Assembly (NCBI GenBank): GCA_965203855.1
Contig: CBDBDN010000008.1
Coordinates: 496,001-560,000, forward strand
Origin: Bin87 sp965203855
GTDB taxonomy: Bacteria; Chloroflexota; Dehalococcoidia; Lucifugimonadales; UBA3495
Reading direction: 5' to 3'
DNA: 64,000 nt
The position numbers and the translations under genes are program-made. Position 1 is the stretch's first letter, and each line of letters begins with the position of its first letter. The notes under the pieces are model-generated. The model made no database searches and was not told the DNA's origin. It saw only the letters and a program-made list of their open reading frames with translations. Below, piece after piece: positions 7,760-14,861 of this stretch.

Positions 7760-8536
7760 ATGCCCGCACTGCCCCACATAGCAGCACCGGCCGCGCTCTC
7801 CCGACAGCTGTCGGGATGGTACACCGGGCGAAGGCTCCGGTTCCCGGCCCGGCCGGCCATGCTGCCTCTGGCTCTGCTGCTGCTGGCCCTGTTCTCGCTG
7901 TTCCTGTTCGGCGGCGACCGGGAGTATTTTTACCGCTACGAGCCTCACGACCACCACGACTGGCTCAGTTCACAAAACCTGACTTATGCCGAAAACCTGT
8001 CGTTCCGGCACAACCTGCTGCGTTTTCGTTCCCAGTCATTAGACGCTGACGGCAACCCGCATTATCAGGACCTATACAACCGCTTTCCGATTGGCGGGTA
8101 TGCGCTGATCAAGCTGGCCATTCTGCCCTTTGGCGATACCGATTTCCGGGCCAAAATCTACGCGGCTCGGATACTGATGCTGCTGCTGTTCAGCGCCGCC
8201 GCCGTGTTGGCTTACGCTGCGCTGGCCCGCATTTCCGGCAGCCGCTGGGACGCTTTGACCGCAACCCTGCTCGCCTTTTCATCGTATTATCTGCTTTATC
8301 ATGCCGATATGATTTCCAACGAGATTACGATCGACCTTTTTGCGGTGATGCTGGCGTTTCATGGGATGACGGTATTCGTGCAGGAGGGCCGCTTTCGGCA
8401 GTTGGTTATCAAATCCTGCGTTGCGCTGCTGCTAGGTTGGCACGTGTACGCTTTCCTGCTGCCGTTCATCGCTTTTGGCCTGGCCGCAGAGCTGCTCAAA
8501 GCGCGGCGATTCTACCCCCCGCATTATGTAATCTAA
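7760..8536 (+). CDS. GT-C-like membrane protein, tandem copy C, N-terminal part (ends after poly-C frameshift)
   Basis: First 258 residues of the third tandem paralog, closely similar to copies A and B: basic tail (RRLRFPARP), first helix, FGGDREYFYR loop, YNRFPIGGYALIKL, then helices with SSYYLLYHADMISNE. The frame reaches a 6-C run at 8515-8520 and stops at 8534-8536. Family sequence resumes immediately after the run in the -1 frame (from GCA at 8521). The codons read TAC CCC CCG, so the bases C CCC CCG form a textbook -1 slippery heptamer. One extra C would also restore the frame. Copy C needs only this single correction to be full length. Confidence 0.78.
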   Translation: MPALPHIAAPAALSRQLSGWYTGRRLRFPARPAMLPLALLLLALFSLFLFGGDREYFYRYEPHDHHDWLSSQNLTYAENLSFRHNLLRFRSQSLDADGNPHYQDLYNRFPIGGYALIKLAILPFGDTDFRAKIYAARILMLLLFSAAAVLAYAALARISGSRWDALTATLLAFSSYYLLYHADMISNEITIDLFAVMLAFHGMTVFVQEGRFRQLVIKSCVALLLGWHVYAFLLPFIAFGLAAELLKARRFYPPHYVI

Positions 8537-9828
8537 AACGGTATGCGGCAACATTGCTGCACAGTCGTTACTTGCTGCTAGGGGTAGTTACGCTGCTGTT
8601 CGGCATTGCCATACTGACTTTCAACTTCGGCAACGAATACTTTGCGCTGGAACGGGAGTCGACATTCCGGGAAACGCCCTCAGCAGCGTCGGCAATACGG
8701 CGGTTAGGTCTGGATGACACTTACCGATGGGAACCTCAGGTCTTTTGGCCGAGCCAGTTTTACCGCGTAACTATGACTACGCTCCCTTTTGCAGTGAACA
8801 TTTTCCCGGCAAGATTGTTTGTTGTTCCAAATTTTAGATACCAAGATTATCAGGCTATCGTAATGGGTGTACTCGCGTTGATATTCTGCTTGGCAGCACT
8901 GGCGGTAATCGGCGTATGCCGCCGGCCGGGAATGGCGGTGCTGCTGGCAACGCTGATATTTTCCGGCTTCTGCCATGCGGTGATACTACGCCATCATGTT
9001 ACAATTCATGATTATGAGAGTGTATTCTACATTGGTATGCCCTTGGCCGCTTATACTTTGGCGCTGCTGTGCTTGCGGCGAATGTCCCGGGTGCGGCTGT
9101 CGCCTCATTTTGCGGTAGCCGCGCTGGCGATTTTCATCTTTTCCGTCTCTGAGATGGCCGGCGTGGGGCAAAGCCAACAGGAACTGGCAGTTGAGGCCAA
9201 GCAGATGGCCGAATACGGCGCCATACGGAATCTGGCTGACGCCAGGTCAACTATTTATGTGCCGTTTCCCCACCTGGCTATTGGCCGCAGCGGTGGAGCG
9301 GTTTTCGCCGCGCCATACTATTTGTCCGGGGAAAATATCATTTTCAACTACGGATATGGACCTCGCAAACCGCCCCAAGCCGGGGACTACTGGCTACAGC
9401 TCACCCGCGAGGACAACCCGGCGCTGCTGACGCCGGAGCATCAGCATATATTCTTGTACGACTGGACACTTTATGACGAATGGCTCCGCACCGTTGACCT
9501 GGGCGCGCCGATGGTTACGGCGGCCGGCTGGCAGGTATATCTCAGAGACGGCCATTTGACTTATGTATCTCCGGAATGCGTCAATCAGGATAAACTTTTC
9601 CTGTTGCACTTCGTAGCCAGAAATGCCGCGGACTTGCGCTCCAGTCGGCAAGAATACGGCTATGCCAACGCAGATTTTGACTTCCAGCGCTTTGGCATCA
9701 CCCTTACCGACGGCGCTTGCGTAGTAGAACGCCCGCTGCCGGAATACGACATCATCGCCATCCGCACCGGGCAGTACAACACAGCCGGCCGCATCTGGGA
9801 AGGGGAATACCTGATGCCGGCGCGCTGA
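8437..9828 (+). CDS. GT-C-like membrane protein, tandem copy C, middle and C-terminal part
   Basis: Open frame of 463 residues overlapping the N-terminal part by 100 bases. True family homology starts after the C run at 8521 (ALCNLKRYAATLLHSRYLLLG); residues before that come from the wrong frame of the first part. It then follows the family: helices, FALERESTFRETPSAAS, QVFWPSQFYRV, more helices, ELAVEAKQMAEYGAIRNL, LLTPEHQHIFLYDWTLY. It ends with the C-terminal module from AAGWQVYLRDGHLTY to RTGQYNTAGRIW. This is the least damaged of the three copies downstream of the tract. It is either the second half of a slippage product or the off state of a phase-variable gene. Confidence 0.7.
   Translation: MARVRFPAAVHRFWPGRRAAQSAAILPPALCNLKRYAATLLHSRYLLLGVVTLLFGIAILTFNFGNEYFALERESTFRETPSAASAIRRLGLDDTYRWEPQVFWPSQFYRVTMTTLPFAVNIFPARLFVVPNFRYQDYQAIVMGVLALIFCLAALAVIGVCRRPGMAVLLATLIFSGFCHAVILRHHVTIHDYESVFYIGMPLAAYTLALLCLRRMSRVRLSPHFAVAALAIFIFSVSEMAGVGQSQQELAVEAKQMAEYGAIRNLADARSTIYVPFPHLAIGRSGGAVFAAPYYLSGENIIFNYGYGPRKPPQAGDYWLQLTREDNPALLTPEHQHIFLYDWTLYDEWLRTVDLGAPMVTAAGWQVYLRDGHLTYVSPECVNQDKLFLLHFVARNAADLRSSRQEYGYANADFDFQRFGITLTDGACVVERPLPEYDIIAIRTGQYNTAGRIWEGEYLMPAR
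8515..8520 (+). repeat. short poly-C run (6 C) in copy C
   Basis: Same codon position as the 15-C and 27-C runs of copies A and B. Its length is out of frame by one base relative to the downstream coding sequence. Confidence 0.9.
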
Positions 9829-9856
9829 ACCCGCCACCGTACCGCCGTCAACCCGC

Positions 9857-9862
9857 TATAAT
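9857..9862 (+). promoter_or_regulatory. -10 box TATAAT upstream of the SDR gene
   Basis: TATAAT in ACCCGCTATAATGCCGCC, 36 bases before the SDR start at 9898. The context GCTATAATGC is shared with the boxes before copies B and C. A good Shine-Dalgarno (ATGGAGGCAATCCG) follows. No clear -35. Confidence 0.5.
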
Positions 9863-9897
9863 GCCGCCATTCCAACAGCAAACATGGAGGCAATCCG

Positions 9898-10674
9898 ATG
9901 GATTTGAGCCTGAACGGAAAGGTGGCAATGATTACCGGCGGCAGCCGCGGGCTGGGTCGGCAGTGCGCGCTGGCGCTGGGGCAAGAGGGCTGCGCCGTGT
10001 CCATCTGCGGACGCGACGGCGCGCGGGTGAATGCTACGGCAACGGAACTGGCCGCGCAAGGCATCAAAGTGCACGGCAGCCAGGCCGATGTTACTCAACC
10101 CGATGACGCCGCGCGCTTTCTGGCGGAAACCGCCGCCGCACTGGGCGCCCCCGACATTCTGGTCAACAATGTGGGCGGCCGGCGCGGCTCCGCGCTGTTC
10201 GACGAAACCACTATGGAGCAGTTCCTGGAGGGGCTGGAAGTGAACCTGATTTCGGCGGTGCGGATGACCAAGCTGGCGCTGCCCCATATGCAGGCGCAGG
10301 GCTGGGGACGCGTCATCAACATCGCATCCATCTACGGACGCGAACACGGCGGCTCGGTGGATTATATGACGGGCAAAGCGGGGATGATTGCGTTCTCCAA
10401 GCATCTCGCGCTGCAACTGGCATCGTCCGGCGTGCTGGTCAACTGCGTCGCGCCCGGCAGCATTGACTTTCCCGGCAGCAGCTGGGATCGCTTCCAGCAG
10501 AACAACACGCCGGAAGTAGTGGACGAGTTTATCGACCGCAACCTGCCGATGGGCAAGTTCGGCTGGCCGGAGCCGATTGGCGAAACGGTAGCCTTTCTGG
10601 CCTCCGACCGGGCCAACCTGATTACGGGGGCCTGCATCAATGTGGACGGCGGCCAAAGCAAGTCGCTGTTCTAG
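9898..10674 (+). CDS. SDR family NAD(P)-dependent oxidoreductase
   Basis: A 258-residue classical short-chain dehydrogenase. The nucleotide-binding glycine motif TGGSRGLG is at residues 13-20. The ADVT acidic/polar turn and the NNVGG stabilising motif follow. The catalytic set is the serine of INIASIYG and the YMTGK tyrosine-lysine pair. The C-terminus ACINVDGG is typical. The RxxxD pattern after the second strand (CGRDGARV) suggests NADP preference, which is inference. Start ATG 9898 has GGAGG eight bases upstream. The substrate cannot be told; it resembles 3-oxoacyl-ACP-reductase-like members. It differs clearly from the three SDRs at 28-42 kb, which form their own subgroup. Confidence 0.9.
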   Translation: MDLSLNGKVAMITGGSRGLGRQCALALGQEGCAVSICGRDGARVNATATELAAQGIKVHGSQADVTQPDDAARFLAETAAALGAPDILVNNVGGRRGSALFDETTMEQFLEGLEVNLISAVRMTKLALPHMQAQGWGRVINIASIYGREHGGSVDYMTGKAGMIAFSKHLALQLASSGVLVNCVAPGSIDFPGSSWDRFQQNNTPEVVDEFIDRNLPMGKFGWPEPIGETVAFLASDRANLITGACINVDGGQSKSLF

Positions 10675-10761
10675 TCCGTCGGTGCCCCGCATCCCGCGGC
10701 CGGCCGCATCCCAGCCGCTGGCCGCATCAAGGAATGCCAACTGCTTTATCGGGGAGGCCGA

Positions 10762-11427
10762 TTGAACGAACCAGGAGATCGGAACCGTCCGGCGTCGCTG
10801 CTGCGCCGCATCATCCAGTGGGTGCTGCCGCCGGCGACGCCGCAGCCGGAGGAACGCGAGTCCGTCTGGAGCATCAGCCGCCGGGACGCCCGCACCTTTT
10901 TCCGGCTGGTCGCCCTGCTGTGGACGGCGTCGCTGGCCTACATTGCCGTCCGCCAGGCGCGCCGGCCGCCGGCGGAATGGATGGAGGACTGGCCGCTGCC
11001 GCCGGATGCCCCATGGTGGCAGTACGCCGGCGATTTCGCAATGGCGGCAATGGACAACTTTACCGCAGTAGGCGTCGGGTTTGCTATACTGGCAATGCTG
11101 CTAACGCGCCCGCTGAACCTCGCAGGAGATATGCTGATGACGCTATACCAGGCAATGGTGAACCGCTTCGTCAACCCGGTTATAGAAAGGCACAAAGCCG
11201 CCGGCCGGGTGGAAGGAATGGCCGAGGGCCGAGTAGAAGGGATGGCTGAAGGCCGGGTGAAAGGATTAGCCGAGGGCCGGGTGAAAGGATTAGCTGAGGG
11301 CCGGGTCGAAGGTCTAGCCGAAGGCCAAGCAACCGAGCGTTCTCACTGGCAGGACTGGAACCGCCGCCGCATGGATGCCGCCGCCGCCGGCCAGCCTTTT
11401 CACGAACCGCCGCCCGGAGAGGATTAG
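10762..11427 (+). CDS. membrane protein with AEGRVEG octapeptide-type repeats, unknown function
   Basis: A 221-residue protein starting at TTG 10762 behind GGGGAGG. Two probable membrane helices (about residues 35-55 and 92-112) are followed by MLLTRPLNLAGDMLM, then FVNPVIERHKAAG. Next come six tandem copies of an eight-residue unit of the type AEGRVEGM/L, and a tail with HWQDWNRRRMDAAA and PPPGED. Such charged Gly/Glu/Arg repeats are often seen at the C-terminus of Rpn-like or Uma2-like proteins and in short coiled coils, but no nuclease domain is visible here. The C-terminal half is duplicated downstream at 11465-11710. Function unknown. Confidence 0.65.
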   Translation: MNEPGDRNRPASLLRRIIQWVLPPATPQPEERESVWSISRRDARTFFRLVALLWTASLAYIAVRQARRPPAEWMEDWPLPPDAPWWQYAGDFAMAAMDNFTAVGVGFAILAMLLTRPLNLAGDMLMTLYQAMVNRFVNPVIERHKAAGRVEGMAEGRVEGMAEGRVKGLAEGRVKGLAEGRVEGLAEGQATERSHWQDWNRRRMDAAAAGQPFHEPPPGED

Positions 11428-11464
11428 CTGCGTACTCGGCGGCGCCGGTCAGCGGTACGGCAAA

Positions 11465-11710
11465 ATGCTGCTAACGCGCCCGCTGAACCTCGCAGGAGAT
11501 ATGCTGATGACGCTATACCAGGCCATGGTGAACCGCTTCGTCAACCCGGTTATCGAAAGGCACAAAGCCGCCGGCCGGGTGGAAGGAATGGCCGAGGGCC
11601 GAGTGGAAGGCCAAGCAGCCGAGCGCTCTCAGTGGCAGGACTGGAACCGTCGTCGCATGGATGCCGCCGCCGGCCAGCCCTTTCACGAACCGCCGCCCGG
11701 CGCGGATTAA
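11465..11710 (+). pseudogene. partial duplicate of the AEGRVEG-repeat protein, lacking the N-terminal half
   Basis: From ATG 11465 the sequence repeats 11095 onward almost base for base (370 bases apart): MLLTRPLNLAGDMLM, FVNPVIERHKAAGRVEG. It has only two repeat units instead of six, then the same QDWNRRRMDAAAGQPFH tail. The upstream membrane helices and start region are absent, and no ribosome binding site precedes the ATG. The likely origin is a recent tandem duplication followed by loss of the 5' half and of repeat units. An 81-residue product could be made but is most simply read as a remnant. Confidence 0.6.
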
Positions 11711-11720
11711 CCGTATCGGA

Positions 11721-12542
11721 TTAACCCGGAGCGCCGTGTTTAGCCCCCACGAACTCTAGCCACGCCTGTACGCACTGCGCCGGCGCAGAGTGCTGCACAT
11801 AGCCGCCGGCGCCGGGGATGCGCGCCAGCGTGCAGTTGGGCATCCGGTCGGCCTGCCCCTGTGCCCGGTCGGGGATGTCGCCCTCGCTGAGTTCCCCTAC
11901 CATCGCCAGCGCCGGCGTATGTATGCGCGGCAGTTTGTCGGTCATGTTCTGCGTTCCCAAGTACGCCAGCGTTTCCAGTACCACATGGCGCGCGGTCTGC
12001 CCCATCTGCCGGATGTACCATTCGTGATGCTCCGGGGCGGCGTCGGCATTGACGCGGCGTCCGCCGGTGGCGCGCGCCCAGCCCTCTACGCCCTCGTCCT
12101 GCACCAGACGGTAGTAATTCTGATAGGTTTCTACCCCGGTAAAGTTGTAGGGCGAAGTGCAGGTGGACACGGTATGCAGCCGTTCCGGGTACTGGTAAGC
12201 GAACTGCAAGGCGATGGTGCCGCCGATGGTTTCGCCAATCAGATGCACTTTGTCCAGCGACAGGTAGTCCAGCAGGTTGCCCAAGTCGGCGGCAAAGCCC
12301 TCCAGCGACCAGTCATAGCCGGGCGCCGGCACGGTAGAGCGGCCAAACCCGCGCGCGTCCAGCCGTATGACCCGATACTGCCGCGCCAGCAGCGGCGGCC
12401 AGGCGTACCAGAGCCGTCCGCTCTTGGCGTTGCCGTGATGCAGCACGATAGTCTCTACCGTATCCGGCTCGCGCCATGGGTCGGTAAAGTTATCGTCATC
12501 GTAATACAGCTCCAGATTGCCGGGCAGAGGAGCAATCGGCAT
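11721..12542 (-). CDS. alpha/beta-fold hydrolase with atypical nucleophile elbow
   Basis: A 273-residue cytoplasmic alpha/beta hydrolase. ATG 12542 is chosen because GGAGG lies seven bases upstream; an in-frame start 18 codons earlier lacks this. Visible features: the oxyanion region LHHGNAKSGRLWY, the LDARGFGRS strand-turn after the second core strands, and the elbow LIGETIGG at about residue 100. In related enzymes that elbow is G-x-S-x-G; here the nucleophile position is Thr. The usual C-terminal GAGH histidine is also replaced (IPGAGGYVQH), though the H of YVQH may substitute. The acid residue near MVGELSEGD is plausible. The cupin gene lies 62 bases upstream on the same strand. The substrate is unknown and catalysis is uncertain. 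Confidence 0.82.
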   Translation of the reverse strand: MPIAPLPGNLELYYDDDNFTDPWREPDTVETIVLHHGNAKSGRLWYAWPPLLARQYRVIRLDARGFGRSTVPAPGYDWSLEGFAADLGNLLDYLSLDKVHLIGETIGGTIALQFAYQYPERLHTVSTCTSPYNFTGVETYQNYYRLVQDEGVEGWARATGGRRVNADAAPEHHEWYIRQMGQTARHVVLETLAYLGTQNMTDKLPRIHTPALAMVGELSEGDIPDRAQGQADRMPNCTLARIPGAGGYVQHSAPAQCVQAWLEFVGAKHGAPG

Positions 12543-12604
12543 AACAACCTCCATATGCTGCTGGTGATACTGTGCTGCTGGCGATATTGCCGTCAAGTTG
12601 GCGA

Positions 12605-12982
12605 TTAGACGCCCAATGCGCCGCCGGGAGTCTGGTCAGCCAGGGGGATGGCCACGCTGACGCGGTCGACATCGCCGACGCTGCGGGTGGTATGGCCGCG
12701 CCCGGTAAGATCTTCGCAAAGCTCAATGTCGCCCACATTGAAAATGCGCTTGGCGCCGTCGCCCAGGCCAATTTCAACCTGCCCCTGCAAGGTGATGACA
12801 TACTGGCGGCGGGGCGCAGTGTGGAAGTCAACCAGCTGGCTGGGCTTCAGCCGGCTGAACTGGACGCCGGTGGCCGGCTGCATCGCCGTCCGCATCGCAT
12901 GGCCCACCTGCTCAAACGGCAGTTCCAGATCCTCAATGTGGGATTCGCCGTCCGGCCCCGTAAATATCCTGACTGCCTGCAT
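12605..12982 (-). CDS. cupin domain-containing protein
   Basis: A 125-residue single-domain protein whose start at 12982 is set by GGAGG eight bases before ATG. Core strands show a cupin pattern: QLVDFHTAPRRQYVITLQG for the first motif and FNVGDIELCEDLTGRGHTTR for the second, with His and Glu residues available for metal binding. The fold resembles small non-haem metal proteins used as dioxygenases, isomerases or sensors; no specific reaction can be assigned. It is on the same strand as, and just upstream of, the alpha/beta hydrolase, so the two may act on the same small molecule (inference). Confidence 0.75.
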   Translation of the reverse strand: MQAVRIFTGPDGESHIEDLELPFEQVGHAMRTAMQPATGVQFSRLKPSQLVDFHTAPRRQYVITLQGQVEIGLGDGAKRIFNVGDIELCEDLTGRGHTTRSVGDVDRVSVAIPLADQTPGGALGV

Positions 12983-13123
12983 TTGCTGCACCTCCAAGGG
13001 CGTCGGTTCTGACCGGCGTCGGTCGTACCCGACGCAAATCTGCGGATCTAATGACTGATGACTGATAGCCGTCATTGTAATGCCGGCCCGCCGCAGCGAC
13101 AACCGGTCAGCTTGCCGTATCCG

Positions 13124-13852
13124 TCAAGTCGGAGTCAATCCGGCGTAGTCGCAAATATCGTTGAGGCAGCATTCGGCGCAAAGGGGCGCATTCTTGCGGC
13201 AGGCCGCCTTATAGTGCCAATCCAGCAGGGCATGGTATTCGTTGAACAGCGCGGCATCCGCCGTCAGTGCGGCGTGAAAGAGCGCCTGCCAGCCGGCATA
13301 GTCAGCGCGCCCGGCGGGTACGATGCCCACCCGCCGCATAATTCGGATGGTGTAGGCGTCAATCACGAATGACGCCCGGCCGGCGGCATAAACCAGAATG
13401 TCATCGGCGGTTTCCGGCCCGATGCCGTAGATGCCAAGCAGTTCGCTGCGGAGCGCGGCGGTATCCGATGCGGCAAACATACGCTCCAAGCTGCCGCCAT
13501 AGACTTCGCACACGCGGGCGGCAAAGGCTTTGAGCTTGCGGGCTTTCATATTGAAATAGCCCGACGGCCGGATAATCTGCGCCAGGGTTTCCGTATCGCA
13601 GCGGTGCAGTTCCGGCCAGTCGCTGATGCCGGCAGCTTTCAGATTGGCCAGGGCCTGCTCCACATTGCGCCAGGCGGCGGCCTGCGTGAGGACGGCGCCG
13701 GCAATCATCTCAAAGCGGCTTTCGGCCGGCCACCAGCCCTGCGGCCCGTAGGCGTCCAGCAGACGGCGATAGATCGAGAGCAGCGCGCGGAGACCTTCCG
13801 GCGATGCGGGATACGCTTGATCGTGATGCGGCATTGTCGGTTTTGCCGTCAT
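13124..13852 (-). CDS. endonuclease III-like HhH-GPD DNA glycosylase with [4Fe-4S] cluster
   Basis: A 242-residue base-excision repair enzyme of the Nth/MIG type. The helix-hairpin-helix is seen at LLGIYGIGPETADD, followed by the conserved aspartate region FVIDAYTIRIMRR. The C-terminal iron-sulfur loop has the exact spacing CX6CX2CX5C (CRKNAPLCAECCLNDIC). In endonuclease III the residue after GVGxK is a lysine that gives AP-lyase activity; here it is glutamate (GPET). A monofunctional glycosylase or a different base preference is therefore likely (inference). The gene ends 22 bases from the upstream cupin and begins 18 bases after sfsA ends, forming a minus-strand cluster. Confidence 0.87.
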   Translation of the reverse strand: MTAKPTMPHHDQAYPASPEGLRALLSIYRRLLDAYGPQGWWPAESRFEMIAGAVLTQAAAWRNVEQALANLKAAGISDWPELHRCDTETLAQIIRPSGYFNMKARKLKAFAARVCEVYGGSLERMFAASDTAALRSELLGIYGIGPETADDILVYAAGRASFVIDAYTIRIMRRVGIVPAGRADYAGWQALFHAALTADAALFNEYHALLDWHYKAACRKNAPLCAECCLNDICDYAGLTPT

Positions 13853-13869
13853 TTGCTTTGGCGGCTAGA

Positions 13870-14565
13870 CTAGAGTAGCACCGGGATGTCATCCGCCAGC
13901 GCGATGCTCTGCTCGTCCAAGCGGCAGCGGTAGGCGAATGCCGGCACGCCGGCGGCGACAGCCTGCCGCAGAGTTTGTCCCAACAGCGGGTCGGCAGCAT
14001 CATTTGGCGCGAAAGCGTCGGCGTCGGCGCGCTGTACCACGAATATGACGGCGGCATGACAACCCGCGGCCTGCGCCGTCATCAAACTATGCAGATGCTT
14101 GACGCCGCGCAAGGTAAGGGCGTCGGGAAACCGCGCGATGCCATCCTCAACCAGCGTAACGGACTTGGTTTCAACATAGCACACGCCGGCCGGCCCGGAG
14201 AGGCGAAAATCCAGCCGGCTCTCGCCGAAAGTCGCTTCCGGCTGCACGACGGGATAGCCGGCGAATTGGGGCATTCGGCCGGCGGCCAGGGCTTCGGCAA
14301 CCAGGCGGTTGGGCAGACGGGCGTCGGCAGAGGCCAGCGCGCCGCCGGTATCCACCAGCGCCAGGTCGTAGGCCGTCTTGCGCGCCACGCTATTCGACGC
14401 TGGCGCCGGCGCCAGCAGGACGCGGTAGCCGGGAACCAGCAGCTCGCCCAAACGCCCGGAGTTGGGTACATGGGCCAGGTACTCGCGGCGGCCAACATCC
14501 ACCAGCGCGGCAAACCGATTCAGCCGCTTGATAAAACGCCCCTCAACCAACGGCGGGAAACGCAC
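13870..14565 (-). CDS. sfsA: SfsA family sugar fermentation stimulation protein homolog
   Basis: A 231-residue protein starting with GTG at 14565 (VRFPPLVEGRFIKRLNRF), where family members usually begin; an in-frame ATG 11 codons earlier is the alternative. Family signatures are HVPNSGRLGELL, RKTAYDLALVDTGG, the DFRLSG region, YVETKSVTLVEDGIARFPDA, RGVKHLHSL and the C-terminal YRCRLDEQSI. SfsA proteins bind DNA non-specifically and contain a PD-(D/E)XK-like core; the family role is poorly defined despite the historical link to maltose metabolism in E. coli. It is the first gene of the minus-strand cluster with the HhH-GPD glycosylase. Confidence 0.9.
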   Translation of the reverse strand: MRFPPLVEGRFIKRLNRFAALVDVGRREYLAHVPNSGRLGELLVPGYRVLLAPAPASNSVARKTAYDLALVDTGGALASADARLPNRLVAEALAAGRMPQFAGYPVVQPEATFGESRLDFRLSGPAGVCYVETKSVTLVEDGIARFPDALTLRGVKHLHSLMTAQAAGCHAAVIFVVQRADADAFAPNDAADPLLGQTLRQAVAAGVPAFAYRCRLDEQSIALADDIPVLL

Positions 14566-14691
14566 TAAAACCTCGACGGCGCAACAGAAAAACGCCAAGC
14601 AGAAAAGATGCCACTATGGTATCACGGGCGGCCCTCGCCCCAACCTCTTACCTGGGAGAGAGTAATGGCATGGATGTACAGGATGAATGGG

Positions 14692-14815
14692 ATATGATGG
14701 GGATTCCGGCTTGCGCCGGAATGACGGCACGGGCGGGAATGGCGGCGCGGGCCGGGCAATGACGGCGCGGGCCAGGGAATGACGGCGCGGGCCGGGCAAT
14801 GACAGCCGGGCTTGC
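14692..14815. repeat. array of GGAATGACGGCGCGGG-type repeats with one REP-like palindrome
   Basis: The 296 bases between sfsA and pyrF hold a REP-like palindrome (ATTCCGGCTTGCGCCGGAAT, 14701-14720). It is followed by four imperfect units of about 20-25 bases, each with AATGACGGC followed by GCGGG. The palindrome also occurs at about 19.7, 58.8 and 61.2 kb, always between genes. The last unit ends in CAATGACAGCC, which overlaps the putative -35 of pyrF. Confidence 0.7.
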
Positions 14816-14827
14816 GGGGGATATAAT
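14799..14827 (+). promoter_or_regulatory. putative pyrF operon promoter
   Basis: ATGACA (14799-14804), a spacer of exactly 17 bases, and TATAAT (14822-14827), close to the sigma-70-type consensus. It lies 35 bases before the pyrF start. The -35 is contributed by the last unit of the AATGAC repeat array, suggesting the repeat has been recruited as promoter sequence. Confidence 0.6.
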
Positions 14828-14861
14828 GCCGTCCGTCCGTTGAGGAGGCCGACGTTGCGCT

